Below are positions 1 to 10,977 of a DNA stretch of 64,000 nt, one piece after another. The notes under the pieces are model-generated. The model was not told the origin of the DNA, did not search any database, and saw only the letters and a list, made by a program, of their open reading frames with translations. The position numbers and the translations under genes were made by a program. Every line of letters starts with the position of its first letter. Position 1 is the stretch's first letter. The stretch covers positions 76,201,797-76,265,796 of the forward strand of contig OW799233.1 in the NCBI GenBank assembly GCA_941918925.1, written 5' to 3'. Origin of the DNA: Phyto melanocephala. Lineage: Eukaryota; Arthropoda; Insecta; Diptera; Rhinophoridae.

Positions 1-258
1 TACTTCAGCTAATAATTTTTCATTATTAGCTCTAGAAGTTTCTTGAACTTCTAATTTAACTTCTTGAACTTCCACTTTAACTTCAGCTAATAATTTTTCA
101 TTATTAGCTTTAGAAGTTTCTTGAACTTCGGCTAATAATTTCTCATTATTAGCTTTAGAAGTTTCTTGAACTTCGGCTAATAATTTCTCATTATTAGCTT
201 TAGAAGTTTCTTGAACTTCTAGTTTACCTTCTTGAACTTCAGCTAATAATTTTTGACT
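1..258 (-). repeat. 45-nt in-frame tandem repeats inside gag
   Basis: The unit gctaataatttctcattatt plus 25 further bases recurs every 45 nt, three copies being almost identical (about 75-220) with diverged units on both sides. It preserves the reading frame and encodes a 15-residue heptad-like repeat. Copy number probably varies between element copies. Confidence 0.85.
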
Positions 259-504
259 GTTAAGTTCCATCTTTTCCATCATAGCAGCAAGCATTGTACT
301 CAAATCCATGTTGTTTGTGGTTGCACGAGTAGAAACTTCCATTTCTTCTTTTTCGTCAAACTCGTAACCATCAATGTCAATATTACGCCGCTTAAATTCA
401 TCTAGAAGTCTCTTTTGCAATTCCTCTTTATTACCTGTTGTCAACAATGCCAGCTTACTCAATTCTTTCTTGAGTTGTTCTACTTTAAGTTCCTCAAATT
501 TCAT
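1..504 (-). CDS. LTR-retrotransposon Gag with N-terminal SAP domain (partial, runs off the window)
   Basis: Reading from 504 down to 1 gives 168 codons with no stop, cut by the window edge. Residues 1-37 (MKFEELKVEQLKKELSK.., then LLTTGNKEELQKRLLDEF) match the SAP helix-extension-helix pattern (Leu-xx-LKxEL, G-x-KxEL-xx-RL), a DNA-binding fold found at the start of some insect retrotransposon Gags. An acidic linker and an MDLSTMLAAMMEKME stretch follow. From about residue 82 the chain is a repeated 15-residue coiled-coil-like unit (KANNEKLLAEVQETS). The ATG lies 32 nt inside a tRNA-Leu primer-binding site, the expected place for a gag start. Nucleic-acid packaging is inferred from the family; the pol part is not in the window. 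Confidence 0.75.
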   Translation of the reverse strand, partial: MKFEELKVEQLKKELSKLALLTTGNKEELQKRLLDEFKRRNIDIDGYEFDEKEEMEVSTRATTNNMDLSTMLAAMMEKMELNSQKLLAEVQEGKLEVQETSKANNEKLLAEVQETSKANNEKLLAEVQETSKANNEKLLAEVKVEVQEVKLEVQETSRANNEKLLAEV

Positions 505-536
505 GTCTGCTTTTTATTATTTTTTTTTTTTAATGC

Positions 537-555
537 AATCCCACTTCTGACACCA
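537..555 (-). promoter_or_regulatory. Primer-binding site complementary to tRNA-Leu
   Basis: On the plus strand this reads aatcccacttctgacacca, which is the 3' end of a Drosophila-type tRNA-Leu including CCA. On the minus (coding) strand it is therefore the site where tRNA-Leu primes reverse transcription. It is separated by 2 nt from the LTR end (TGTTACG, plus strand) and lies just upstream of the gag ATG. mdg3/blastopia-type elements use this tRNA. Confidence 0.8.
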
Positions 556-557
556 GT

Positions 558-896
558 TGTTACGTTTATACCTTTTATAAACGATGGATTATTTCCTTTA
601 AATAAACCACTTGAGTTCTTTTATTGCAATTAAAAACACTTTAAATTCGTTATAAAATTAAGAGCACTTTATTTATTTAAATACACTCAAATATTGTTCT
701 TATATCACTTTACTTATTACACTTATAGTTATACACTTTTATTATCAAACTCACTTTGATACGCACTTTACAAGCTCTATTGTAATACTGATCACGTTAG
801 CTGTGTTGTTCGGCTATTTATAGTAACATAGTGGTGTTCGGTAACATTCGACAAAGTTCTCGTATGTACATTCTAGTATATTCGAAAACCGTTACA
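558..896 (-). mobile_element. 5' LTR of the SAP-Gag retrotransposon
   Basis: About 339 bp bounded on the minus strand by TGTAACG and CGTAACA, a proper TG..CA inverted terminus next to the primer-binding site. A TATAAATAG box lies at 814-822 (minus strand) and an AATAAA-type signal near 664-672. The element extends left out of the window, so the second LTR and the target duplication cannot be seen. Boundaries rest on the terminal inverted repeat only. Confidence 0.7.
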
Positions 897-1081
897 TTTA
901 AATTAAGACGTTAAGTAATATGCACGAATAATAGAAGTGCCTAAAAGTATGCTACACAAAATAACAAACAACATTTTCGAACAACCAGCAAAATAAACTA
1001 ATACAAATAAAACTACAGTAACTTAAACTACTACAACTAAAATAAATTATAATGTAAATTAAGCTACTTAAAAATAAATCT

Positions 1082-2575
1082 GTAACAATATAAAAGTGAA
1101 ACTCTGTGTGTGTTAGCTATAGACTCCGAAACTGCAAAACCGATCGGACTCAAACTTTGGCAAGTTGTTGTACACATTCCAGGGAGTGTTTATGGGTGGC
1201 AAAAAGTGGACGGGGCCACACCAATAAAAAAGTTATAATTTTTAGGTACTTGCACTAGACCGATTTTTCTGAAACTTTGCACACATATTGAGCTTCTATG
1301 ACTATATAATTTCGTGATTAGAAAAGTGGGCAGGGCCAAGCCCATAAAAAAGTTATAATTTTGAGGTACTTGCACTAGACCGATTTTTCTGAAACTTTGA
1401 ACACATATTGAGCTTTCGTGACTATATAATTTCGTGATTAGAAAAGTGGACGGGGCCATGCCCATAAAAAAGTTATAATTTTGAGGTACTTCCACTAGAC
1501 CGATTTTTCTGAAACTTTGCACACATATTGAGCTGTCATGACTAGCTATAGACTCATGACTATATATAGACTATGTTAGCTATAGACTCCGAAACTGTAA
1601 AACCGATCGGACTCAAACTTTGGCAAGTTGTTGTACACATTCCAGGGAGTGTTTATGGGTGGCAAAAAGTGGACGGGGCCACACCAATAAAAAAGTTATA
1701 ATTTTGAGGTACTTGCACTAGACCGATTTTTCTGAAACTTTGCACACATATTGAGCTCTTATGACTATATAACTTCGTGATTAGAAAAGTGGGCGGGGCC
1801 ACGCCCATAAAAAAAGTAATAAGTTTAAGGTACTTGCACTGGACCGATTTTTCTGAAACTTTTCACATATATTGAGCTGAAATGACTACATAATTTCGTG
1901 ATTAGAAAAGTGGGCGGGGCCACGCCCATAAAAAAGTTATAATTTTAGGGTACTTGCACTAGACCGATTTTTCTAAAACTTTGCACACATATTGAACTGT
2001 CATCACTATATAATTTCGTGATCAGAAAAGTGGGCGGGCCTACGCCCATAAAAAAGTTATAATTTTGAGGTACTTGCGCTGGACCAATTTTTTTAAAACA
2101 TTGCACACATATTGAGCTGTTATAACTATACAGTTTCGTAATTAGAAAAGTGGGCAGTGCCATGCCCATAACAAAAAGTTATAATTTTTAACTTCTTGCA
2201 CTTGATCGATTTTTCTGAAACTTTGCACACATATTGAGTTGTCATGACAATACAATTTCTTGATTAGAAAAGTGAGCAGTGTCACGCTCATAAAAAAAAA
2301 GTTATCATTTTCAGCTACTTGAACATCACCGATTTTTCTGATACTTTGCACACATATTGAGCTGTCACGACTATACAGGTTCGTGATTAGAAAAGTAGGC
2401 AGTGCCACGCCCATTAAACAAGTTATAATTTTTAGCTTTTTGCACTTGATATTCAATTAAAATTCAGAATGCATTTGTATTCATTAAGGGGCGTAGCAGT
2501 ACGCGCCGGGCTTTTCCAGTAATATAATAAATGTGAATGTTTGTATGTTTGGATATTTGTTACCCAATCACGCAA
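1082..2575 (+). repeat. Interspersed repeat with a ~120-bp tandem array (copy 1)
   Basis: The repeat starts with tataaaagtgaaactctgtg and gttagctatagactccgaaa. It then has about ten units of ~120 bp, each with gattagaaaagtgggcgggg, a GGGC..GCCC palindrome, aaaaagttataattttgagg, cactagaccgatttttctga and cacacatattgagctgtcat. The opening leader recurs at 1573, so the array is two nested sets. It ends with ttaaggggcgtagcagtacg and a unique-looking tail to about 2575. The same family is at 45530-46140 and, reversed, at 12991-13640. Small ORFs here only read through the repeat. Confidence 0.8.
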
Positions 2576-2580
2576 AAAAA

Positions 2581-3041
2581 TTAAAGCAACAAGAATTTGT
2601 TAACTTCAATAAATCTTTTGTTGGTATAAAATTTGAAATAGTAGAAACGTCTATTTCTTTCCTTTGTTTTAATTAGGTTTTGAAAAGAAAACACTCGTTC
2701 GACGTTGGCCGAGGAATGTGAAATAGACAGAATTCCTTTTACAATTCTTGAAATATCTCGGAACATGAACTCATTTAATTCATTTTTATCTGTGATACTT
2801 TAGACCAAAAGTAGAAAATGTTTGAATCTTTGTATGATCTAAGTTCAATCACATCGGTTAGTACTCTGTACTGATTATTTATTGCTTCAAAGTTTGTTTG
2901 TTCGTGTGAAAACATTTTCACCAGAAGAGGTACTACTGAATTTGTTTCTCCCATAATAACTTTTTCTGGAGTAAACTTATCGAACCATTTTAGTACTTCA
3001 TAATTAAAGTCCACCTTACATATAAAATCAGCCAAGGCGAA
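2581..3041 (-). pseudogene. hAT transposase C-terminal relic
   Basis: Two adjacent minus-strand frames make a hAT C-terminus. Upstream (about 3041-2775) reads EVLKWFDKFTPEKVIMGE and VVPLLVKMFSHEQTNFEAIN; downstream (2766-2581) reads ISHSSANVERVFSFQNLIKT. The SxSSANVERVFS..LIKTK core is the hAT dimerisation (Dimer_Tnp_hAT) signature. A stop separates the parts and the N-terminal RNase-H-fold half is absent. Neither terminal repeats nor an 8-bp duplication were found, so it is a dead fragment. Confidence 0.75.
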
Positions 3042-3154
3042 TTCATGTACCAGATGGTGCAAAATTAACAGGTGATTTTTGTAAGAAAGAAAGAAAGTAC
3101 TAGGCAGAATTTTTTTTTGCAGACTTGACACCACCTGGTACATGAATTCGCTTT
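3034..3154. repeat. Short inverted repeat at the broken 5' side of the hAT relic
   Basis: aaggcgaattcatgtaccag (3034-3059, 26 bp with atggtg) is repeated in reverse complement at 3129-3154 with two mismatches; the spacer is ~69 bp. It sits exactly where the hAT reading frame stops making sense, so it may be a small foldback insertion or an inverted duplication of hAT sequence. Confidence 0.6.
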
Positions 3155-4536
3155 GACAACAGCATTGCAACAAAAACAGAGAAGCTGACAGTATAATAGA
3201 AAACACACACAAACAAATTAAAGAGAACATGGAGAAATTTTTAAATTGTACCAAGTAGCTCGCGGTAGTACCACGGCACCAAGAAGCTAAAAAATGTACC
3301 ATAAAAAGTAAAATTGTACTATGATTTTCATCCCTGAGTACATTTGTGTGTAAAGTTTGTAAACAACCAGTTTTGCTTTTGTACATAGTACATACATACA
3401 TATATATATTTATTAAATAAAAAATATGTTATATATTATTTGATAAATAAAAAAACTTAAAATATGTCTAAAAATGCACAATGCTTAAAACAATAAACTG
3501 AGAAATTTACAAAAAAAATTATTTTTATTAATTATAAAAACGGAAAACTTACATAAAATGTGATATAAAACACAAAGTCAACAAAGAAACACAAATATTG
3601 TTTTGGTTTTTTAAAATGTAAAATATCGCAGTTCACACTGAATTTGCTTTATTTTAGTTGAAAGATAAAATATTCGGCCGTGCCGAATCAGATAAGAACC
3701 TTCACCGTTATGAAGGTATAGTGGCAACATTTCAGTTTAAACAAGATTCCAGATTTTAAGTTTTAATTTAATATTTATTTAATTTTGAATTTTTGCACAG
3801 TTGATTGTATTCTACTTTCATTTGCTACCCATGTTAATAGGGTTGAGAAAAAAACTTTCAACCATTTTGTTTAGGGCGACATTATGGATTGTTTTTTTTT
3901 TGTATTGTACTTGTCAAGCCCTTTGATTTGATACCCATATTGTGATGGTTGATGGGGCAAAGCCGTATTAACTTTTTTTGACCCATAAATCCTTTATATT
4001 TTTTCGAACGCCATCTTGGACTTAAACTTTTTCATTATATTCTGTATTTTATTGGGCAAGTTTTTCAATATTCTTAAATGATAACAGTTTAATTAAGTAT
4101 ATGTCTTTAGAAAGTTTAATAAAGAAAAATGAAGTTAAGCCAGAATAGAAATGATTTATAATAAATTTAAGAATAAAAAAGTTCGACAAATAACTGGTAG
4201 CAAATGGGTCTATAAATTAACCTTAGGCTGAAAAGTGTTAATTTTTCTGGTAAAAATATGGGAAAAAAACAGAGGCAGTCGTGTTAATTTGCTCATATCT
4301 CAGAAAATTATAGAGCGATCGTGCTGGATGCCAATAGAGATATATTCCCTGATATTTGAAAATGAATGATACCACATAGATAGACGAACATGGGCCAATC
4401 AACTCTACTGGTCATATATATGTACTTTATGGGGTCGAAAATGAATATTGTAGAAATAGCAAATATATACACTTGGCACCACAGGGGAAGGATATAATAA
4501 ATCGATATTGGGAGGTTGGCGTTAAAGTGCTCATCT
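3155..4536. other. Non-coding repeat debris
   Basis: No gene seen. About 3660-3745 carries the DINE-type hairpin attcggccgtgccgaat followed by a degenerate tail. About 4380-4500 holds a reversed DINE-like piece (ctttatggggtcgaaaatga). 4501-4536 (gggaggttggcgttaaagtg) is a DINE-like unit interrupted by the LOA element and is continued by similar sequence after 10020. Confidence 0.5.
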
Positions 4537-4802
4537 TACCTTCATTTGCTCCGTGTGGAGTCGTTTGCTTATTTTTACTCCCATCGGACGCGTCCCCAGG
4601 TGGCGGATAGGGGGGGGTGGATGTGGTGTGCGGGGCCTGAGCGCTTCATAGAGTGGGAAAGACCTACCCATCTAAATGAGTAGAGATTTGTCGCATTATG
4701 TAGTGATCAGATCCCGTACACTACCTCTGACCCTAGGGGCTCCTAGAACTCCTCGCGGACCAAATAAAAATAAGATAGGGCGGTTCCCATAATAAACCAA
4801 AT

Positions 4803-6302
4803 ATGAACGAGAAAATTAAAGAAATAAAAGTTACGGTGCAGAGCCTAATAAACTCAGTACCGGCGGCTAATGGTGGTGAGCAAGCAGGCCCCGAGTCGTC
4901 GTCATCAAATGACTGTAAGGAAACAATTTCGGAGGTGGGCAACTTGGCTTCCGTTATTGATAAAGCATCAAGAAGAATAGAGAACGAGGGATCGGATCCA
5001 AGGGTGAGCTTTAAGCATCCCCAGCCACACAAGACAGGCGAGGATTCCGACACCTCTGACTCAAATATAAAAGATGCTGACACTACGGTGTTATGCACAA
5101 AGGATACCTGTGAGGTAGATAAAATGGTTGAGGAAGTAAGCGCAAGCATTGCCAAACTCACCACAGACAAAATAAGAACTCTCTCCGGAGCGCAGCAAAG
5201 GAAGACTGCCAAAAAGAAACAGAGAGTAAATAAGAAAGGTCAGCGGGATGTCCCTAAAGAGAAAGACTCATCTACACCCATTTCTACCGAAAAGGGTAAG
5301 AGGATTCGATCTCCAGAGGAACAGAACACCGTTGGCAATACTAAAAAGAAAAAAAGTTACCAGCAGGGAAGTAAAACGGTTAACATTTCCCAACTCCCGA
5401 AAAAAGACCCTCCGGCCAATCTGAAAGGAGAAGGAAATGAACCAATAGCTTCAACCTCCAAAAAGGCGAAAGCGGTAGCTAAAAATACAGGTGATGATGG
5501 AACAGCCGGAAAAAAAACCCCACCATCACGTAAAAGAAAGCCGGAAGAAAAATCGGCTAAGGAGCGGCCCACGTATGCGAAATTGGCCAGAAGGAAGATG
5601 ACAGAGGAGCTATGCTATGCTGTTATCGACTCCAATAGCGCATAGGGCAAAATTCCAATGGCACATCAGAAGGAAGTAGAGAATGCCATAAATGAGAGGA
5701 TTGTGCAGTATGTCCTGGAAGCAGATGATAATGCTCCACAGATTCATATAGATAGCTGTAGGTTCGCCAGGGAAGTACTGTTTCTACAACTAGAATCAGA
5801 CACCTGCGCACATGTTATGAAAGACCTAGTGGGAGGCATACCAGCCCCATGGGAGGGTGGCAAACTTGCCATGGTGAAAAAAGCCGATATCCCATCCCTA
5901 ACTAAGGTTTCATTTTTCGTTAAAGGTTGGGGCAGCAAACTTGATAGCAAGGCCATGCTTAGGATCATTGGCAAGCAAAATAGAGGTCTGGAAGTAGACA
6001 AATGGGAGGTTTTCCATCGTGAGGAAACTGACGATGGCACCCTGGTAGTTGCAGGAGTGGATAAACCCTCCATGTCTTACCTCGAGGAGCAAAAAGGGAA
6101 GGTGTACTTCGCGAGTACAACTATTTTCTTCAAAGTTGGTAAGACGCCCATTGGTTGGACACATAATCCAACGGAGAAGAAAGACCCTGACGAAGAAGCA
6201 AAGGAGGCTAAAGAGGATGAAGGCCACCCCGTGCCAATGAAGAGGGAGGAGTTGGAGATAACTCAATCCCAAGAAGAATCTCTTTTAGCCGAACAACAAT
6301 GA
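4803..6302 (+). pseudogene. LOA element ORF1 (nucleic-acid-binding protein), one in-frame TAG
   Basis: Frame 4803-5645 (280 aa) ends at a TAG (5643-5645) and the same frame continues to 6302, so the original protein would be about 499 aa. The N-terminal half is hydrophilic and basic with many Lys/Arg clusters (for example KRKPEEKSAKERP). The C-terminal part (about 5760-6140) has APWEGGKLAMVKK, VKGWGSKLDSKAM and a YFASTTIFFKVG end, resembling the DUF4780-like domain of LOA ORF1 proteins. Such proteins coat element RNA. Its TGA stop overlaps the ORF2 ATG as ATGA (6299-6302). The TAG is a nonsense mutation or, less likely, a readthrough stop. Confidence 0.75.
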
Positions 6303-9300
6303 TACTGCTCTTGCAGATCAATCTCCATCGAAGCAGAACGGCTACACAAGCTTTGATGGAAAATATAACTAAAGGTAAGGTACACATAGTTCTCATTCAG
6401 GAACCCTGGACTGTTAAAGACAGAGTTACTGGATTGAATGAGTGTGATTACCAATTATTTTATGCTAAAACTGGGTCTCGACCCAGAACATGTATACTTT
6501 GTCATAAGGGATTAAATTTTCTTTTTTCCCCAGATTTATCTACAGCGGACGCCACTACCTTAATACATGGCTCACGCAATTTAATGCTGGCATCGGTGTA
6601 CCAACCTTCTGATGCTCCGACACTACCACCAACGTCGGATTTAAGAAGTATGATAACATCGGCAAGGAGAACAGGTAGGAATATTTTAATAGGTTGTGAT
6701 GCGAACTCGCATCACCTCTCTTGGGGCAGCACGAACTGTAACAAGAGAGGAGACGCCCTATGGGAATTCCTAAATGATAATAACTTATTTACCCTTAACT
6801 CAGGTAATAAACCTACATTTATTAACAGAATTAGGGAAGAGGTAATTGATGTGACTATATGTTCAGAAAATTTAATTGATGAAATTTGCGATTGGCACGT
6901 ATCTGATATGCACTCTTACTCGGACCATCGCTACATTTTTATGACCTTAACTCATCCGCCACCGGAACCGGTGACTTTTAGGAATAAGGCCAGGATGGAC
7001 TGGCCAAATTTTAGGTTAAGTCTTCAACATAAACTCGAAAATTATCCAGAACCGAATGAGAATCTGGACACGATAGATTCGATGGTGGGAAGACTGACTG
7101 CCGATTTTAGGGAAACTTTTGAGGAGCATTGTCCACTCCGACAAAGGCGAACCCCAAGGGAAAAGCCCTGGATGACAGGTGAACTGATTAATCTCAGGAA
7201 AGAAACCCGAAGGCTATTTAACAGAGCCTATCGAAAGAAACAATCAGTATACTGGGACGATTACAGTGAGAAGCTCAGAATATACAACAAAGCAATAAGA
7301 ATCGCCAAACGCAGATCCTGGAGGTTTTTTTGCAATCAGGTGGACAGCGTGAATGACGCTTCTAGAATTAAGAAATTCCTATCGAAAACCCACACCCAAC
7401 CGGAAACCCTCGTTGACTCGAACGGGAAAAGGTCGGAGACGATGGAGGAGACGCTAGGAATACTGATAGAGGCACACTTCCAAACGGAAATGGCGGATGA
7501 CGGAGAAATTCCACACCCCCATGACGGTAGTGCCACGACGGACATAATTATAACCACAAAGATGGTAAGAGAGGCGGTAAATAGTTTCTTGCCATATAAG
7601 GCACCAGGGCCGGACGGTATTTTTCCGGCTCTCCTACAAAGAAGCATTGACCTAATCGACATAAGGCTGGCAAATATTTTTCCTACTTGCCTGAAATATG
7701 CGTATACCCCTGTGGAATGGAGGGAGGCGAGAGTCGTTTTCATACCTAAACCAGGGAGGGAAAATTACGCAAATCCTAAAGCTTATAGACCCATAAGCTT
7801 AACATCATTCTTATTGAAGACCATGGAGCGTATCGTCGATGGAATGGTCAGAAGACGATTACCAGGCGATTCAATGAGATTTGGACAACACGCCTATATC
7901 AAGGGCAGATCTACTGAGACTGCTCTTCAGGAGGTTGTTTATCATATATAGAGATCCTTCGACCTGGGTGTGTATACCATGGGCGTATTCATAGACATAG
8001 AAGGAGCTTTCAATAACGTAATGACCTCGAGTCTTATCGGTTCCTTGGAAAACTTAGGGTTAAGCCATGTCTTAATTGCATGGATTAGCAATATGTTAAG
8101 GAACAGATGGATAAATTGTGAGGCAAATGGAGTAAGAAGAAGGGACAAAGTATGTCGAGGAACCCCGCAGGGAGGTATTTTATCTCCATTAATATGGGTA
8201 ACTACCATACATAGTCTACTGAGGATTCTATCGAACGAGGGATTCAAGCCTATCTGTTACGCAGATGATGTTGCGATACTGATCAGGGGGACGAATCCAA
8301 ATTCTTTATGTATGAGAGCAATGGAGGCTTTGAATATATCCTATAACTGGGCGAAGGAGCGAGGGCTCAATGTCAACCCGGAAAAGACTGAAATCTGTTT
8401 GTTTACGAGAAAGAGGAAGATACCGGTGCATAGCTATCCCATCTTTCGGAATAAGACAATTAAGATTGATGAAAAGGTCAAATACCTAGGAATAGTACTT
8501 GATTGGAGACTATCCTGGAAGGACCTGATTCAATGTAAAGTGGAGAGAGCTCAAAGAATATGGGCCCTCTGCAGAAGAGTGATTGGCTCAAAATGGGGCT
8601 TAAGCCCAAGGATGACACATTGGCTATATACGAGTGTACTGCGGCCTACAATTACGTACGCTTCGTTAGTATGGTGGACATCCTTAGAGAAGAAGGTGAA
8701 TATAAAACCTCTTCAAAAGATTCAGAGACAGTGCTGCATTAGTATTTGCGGCGCCATGAGGACCACATCGACAATGGCCATTGAGAATATATTATCCATT
8801 TGGCCTATTGAGATACAGGTAAAATATGAAGCGGCCTTAGCTGCCACAAGATTAATGGCAATAGATGAGTGGCTTATAAGAGAACATAAGACCAGATACC
8901 AAAGAATAACGGATATCTTACCGATAGAAAATATTACAGAATTAACATGTGATAAAATCCCGATGAGATATAAGAATATTAACTGCATCACCATTATACC
9001 GGAAGAGGGAGAATGGGATGAGATAATCAGGATGGGAAACACCCACGGAATCGATCTTTATACAGACGGTTCAAAGATTGGTGACCAAACTGGAATGGGC
9101 TTATACGACATAAGCCAAAATAGGGGCAAATACTTCCGTCTACCAGATCACAACACTATTTTTCAGGCTGAGATCATGGCGATTACGGAAGGAATTAAAT
9201 GGATAAAGGAAACGAATAGCGAAACTCCGATTCGTATCTTTACGGATAGCCAATCAGTGATTAAGACATTGAGAAAGGAGAAAGTTGAATCCCGGAACGT

Positions 9301-9877
9301 TTTGCAATGCAAGAGTGAGATAAACTCATATGCAAATTGTGAACATCTGGAGATAATATGGATACCAAGCCATCACGGGCTGATCGGAAACGAGAAAGCC
9401 GACAAATTATCCAAAATGGGAGCTCTTTTGAGTACTATAACTTTGGAGAACGCCAACCCCCTTAAACGATTTAAGGATGAACTTAAACGTTGGGCAATGG
9501 AAGAACATGTCAGAAAATGGCAAAGCACTGATGTCGGTAAGGTGACAAGAACACTCTGGGGTGACCCAAATCTTGGGAAGTCAAAGGAGATTCTGAGACT
9601 AAGTAGACCTACACTTAGGAAATTAACCGGTGTATTTACAGGTCATACGGAGTTGAGAACTCATTTAGCACGCATGGGATTATCTGAGGAGACGACATGT
9701 AGAGCTTGTGAGGAAGAGGATGAGACCCTGGTACACTACCTCTGTCATTGTCCTGCGTTTGGGCATATTAGGCGCGAAAATTTTACAGTAGATAATATGC
9801 CGAACTTGGAATACCTGGGGAACTCGAACTGGAGATCCATAAGGCATTACATTGAGGGGACTGGTTTCTTGGACTAG
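6299..9877 (+). pseudogene. LOA element ORF2: endonuclease, reverse transcriptase, RNase H; one in-frame TAG
   Basis: Frame 6299-7951 (550 aa) stops at TAG and resumes in the same frame (7970-9877, 635 aa), so only one nonsense codon breaks about 1,190 residues. Endonuclease landmarks: LQINLHRS at the start, QEPW (~residue 35), CDANSHH (~137), SDHRY (~210). RT landmarks: KAPGPDGI, RPISLTSFLLKTMERI, FIDIEGAFNNV, GTPQGGILSP and the catalytic YADD (near 8260). RNase H: YTDGSK (9058), FQAEIMAI, TDSQSV and HHGLIGNEKAD. The C-terminus has CRACEEEDETLVHYLCHC, a zinc-finger-like motif. The TAG lies at the edge of an RT motif, five codons after TALQEVV. Start chosen from the ATGA overlap with ORF1. 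Confidence 0.85.
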
Positions 9878-10020
9878 TCCGTTATTTATGGGAAATTATG
9901 TTTATGGTTTTCCACATGGAGCGCACAACATGCCAACTGGGCATAGGTGTATACCTGTCATGGGTTTGGGTTTTATACCCCTCCTTTTCAACCTAAACCT
10001 AACCTAACCTACCTTCATTT

Positions 10021-10831
10021 TCTGAATTTAAAACAAAAAAATACTAGAAAACTATATATGTGCGAAATTTCATGATCTACTAGATCTAATTATGTTGATT
10101 TTACAAGCTTTTGGATTTCATTGATAGGGTAATTTGTGAGAAGTGTCCTTTGAAGTAGGCGATTCAAAGTAATTTCTGCTTATGAATCTAACTTAAGGAG
10201 CTAATACACGGCATGTTTTTTACATCTGACTTGTCAAATTCTCCACTGCTAATACAAACATGTCGTGTGTTACCTTTAAAACATTACTTCTGTAAAAAAA
10301 ACATGTGTTGAGACATCTGACAAAATTTTAATTAGAGTGCGTTCTATTTTCTTCTGTCAAAACATGTGACATCAGCCGTTGGCAGAAATATCTGCTGCTG
10401 CAAAGCAGTCAGCGTAAAAGTACAATTTTGACAGACATGTAGATTTACATATGTCTTTAAAGTCAGATGAAAAAAACCTGCCGTGTATTATAGCCTTTAG
10501 ATAGTTCAATTTATTTACAATAAAGTATTTATTTACAAAGAAGGTAGGCGTTTAAGTTGGCCTATCACCTTTATTTTCTTGAATTATAATTTTATTGACC
10601 AAAAAGGTACATATTCGACTCTGTCGTGTTCGTATGCGATTATGTTCCGTTCGCAGTTTTTCCTTGTTTATTAATTTATGGTTTCGTGGATTTGAATCAT
10701 TATCCTCTAAGATTTCTCTTTACCGTTTTCCGTAGACTATATTTTTTTTGATTCTGTTTTTATTCATCTACATTTACAAATTTTATATTTTGTTTTTACA
10801 TACATATATCCAAATAAAGACATTTTAGAAA
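10021..10831. other. Intergenic AT-rich DNA, no gene seen
   Basis: Continuation of the target of LOA copy 1 for the first ~130 bp. A loose inverted pair (ctaatacacggcatgttttt at about 10201 and aacctgccgtgtattatagc near 10475) may mark a degenerate ~300-bp MITE, with several internal acatgt-containing repeats. Nothing coding. Confidence 0.35.
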
Positions 10832-10977
10832 CAACAAGTAAGAGCACTATATTCGGCTGTGCCCAATATTTTATACCCACCACCAATTTTGTGTACATAT
10901 GAAGCACAACATTTATTATTTTGTTAATCATTATGGAATAATCTCTTTATAATAAAATATGTATCACTTTTTTTGTA

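Larger units (their letters stand above)
4548..10009 (+). mobile_element. Full-length LOA-clade non-LTR retrotransposon (copy 1)
   Basis: The 5,462-bp element is flanked by an 11-bp direct repeat taccttcattt at 4537-4547 and 10010-10020, a target-site duplication. It has a ~255-bp 5' UTR, ORF1 (4803-6302), ORF2 (6299-9877) and a short 3' UTR ending in cctaaacctaacctaacc instead of poly(A). ORF2 carries an apurinic-like endonuclease, reverse transcriptase, RNase H and a CCHC-like C-terminus. RNase H plus this ORF1 type points to the LOA clade (Bilbo/LOA/Lian relatives). It is interrupted only by one TAG in each ORF. It inserted into a DINE-like repeat. Confidence 0.85.

Noticed and set aside
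1..258. Regular repeats that might suggest a CRISPR array
   Set aside because: Contiguous 45-nt units with no unique spacers, inside an open Gag frame of a eukaryotic retrotransposon.
1190..2456. Minus-strand ORFs of 74-110 codons with repeated QSFRKIGLVQVPQNYNFFMG
   Set aside because: They only read through the 120-bp tandem array (40 codons per unit) and shift frame between units; no sign of coding selection.
4733..6396. Minus-strand and alternate-frame ORFs over the LOA ORF1
   Set aside because: Shadows of the plus-strand ORF1, whose domain pattern, position and ATGA link to ORF2 are convincing.
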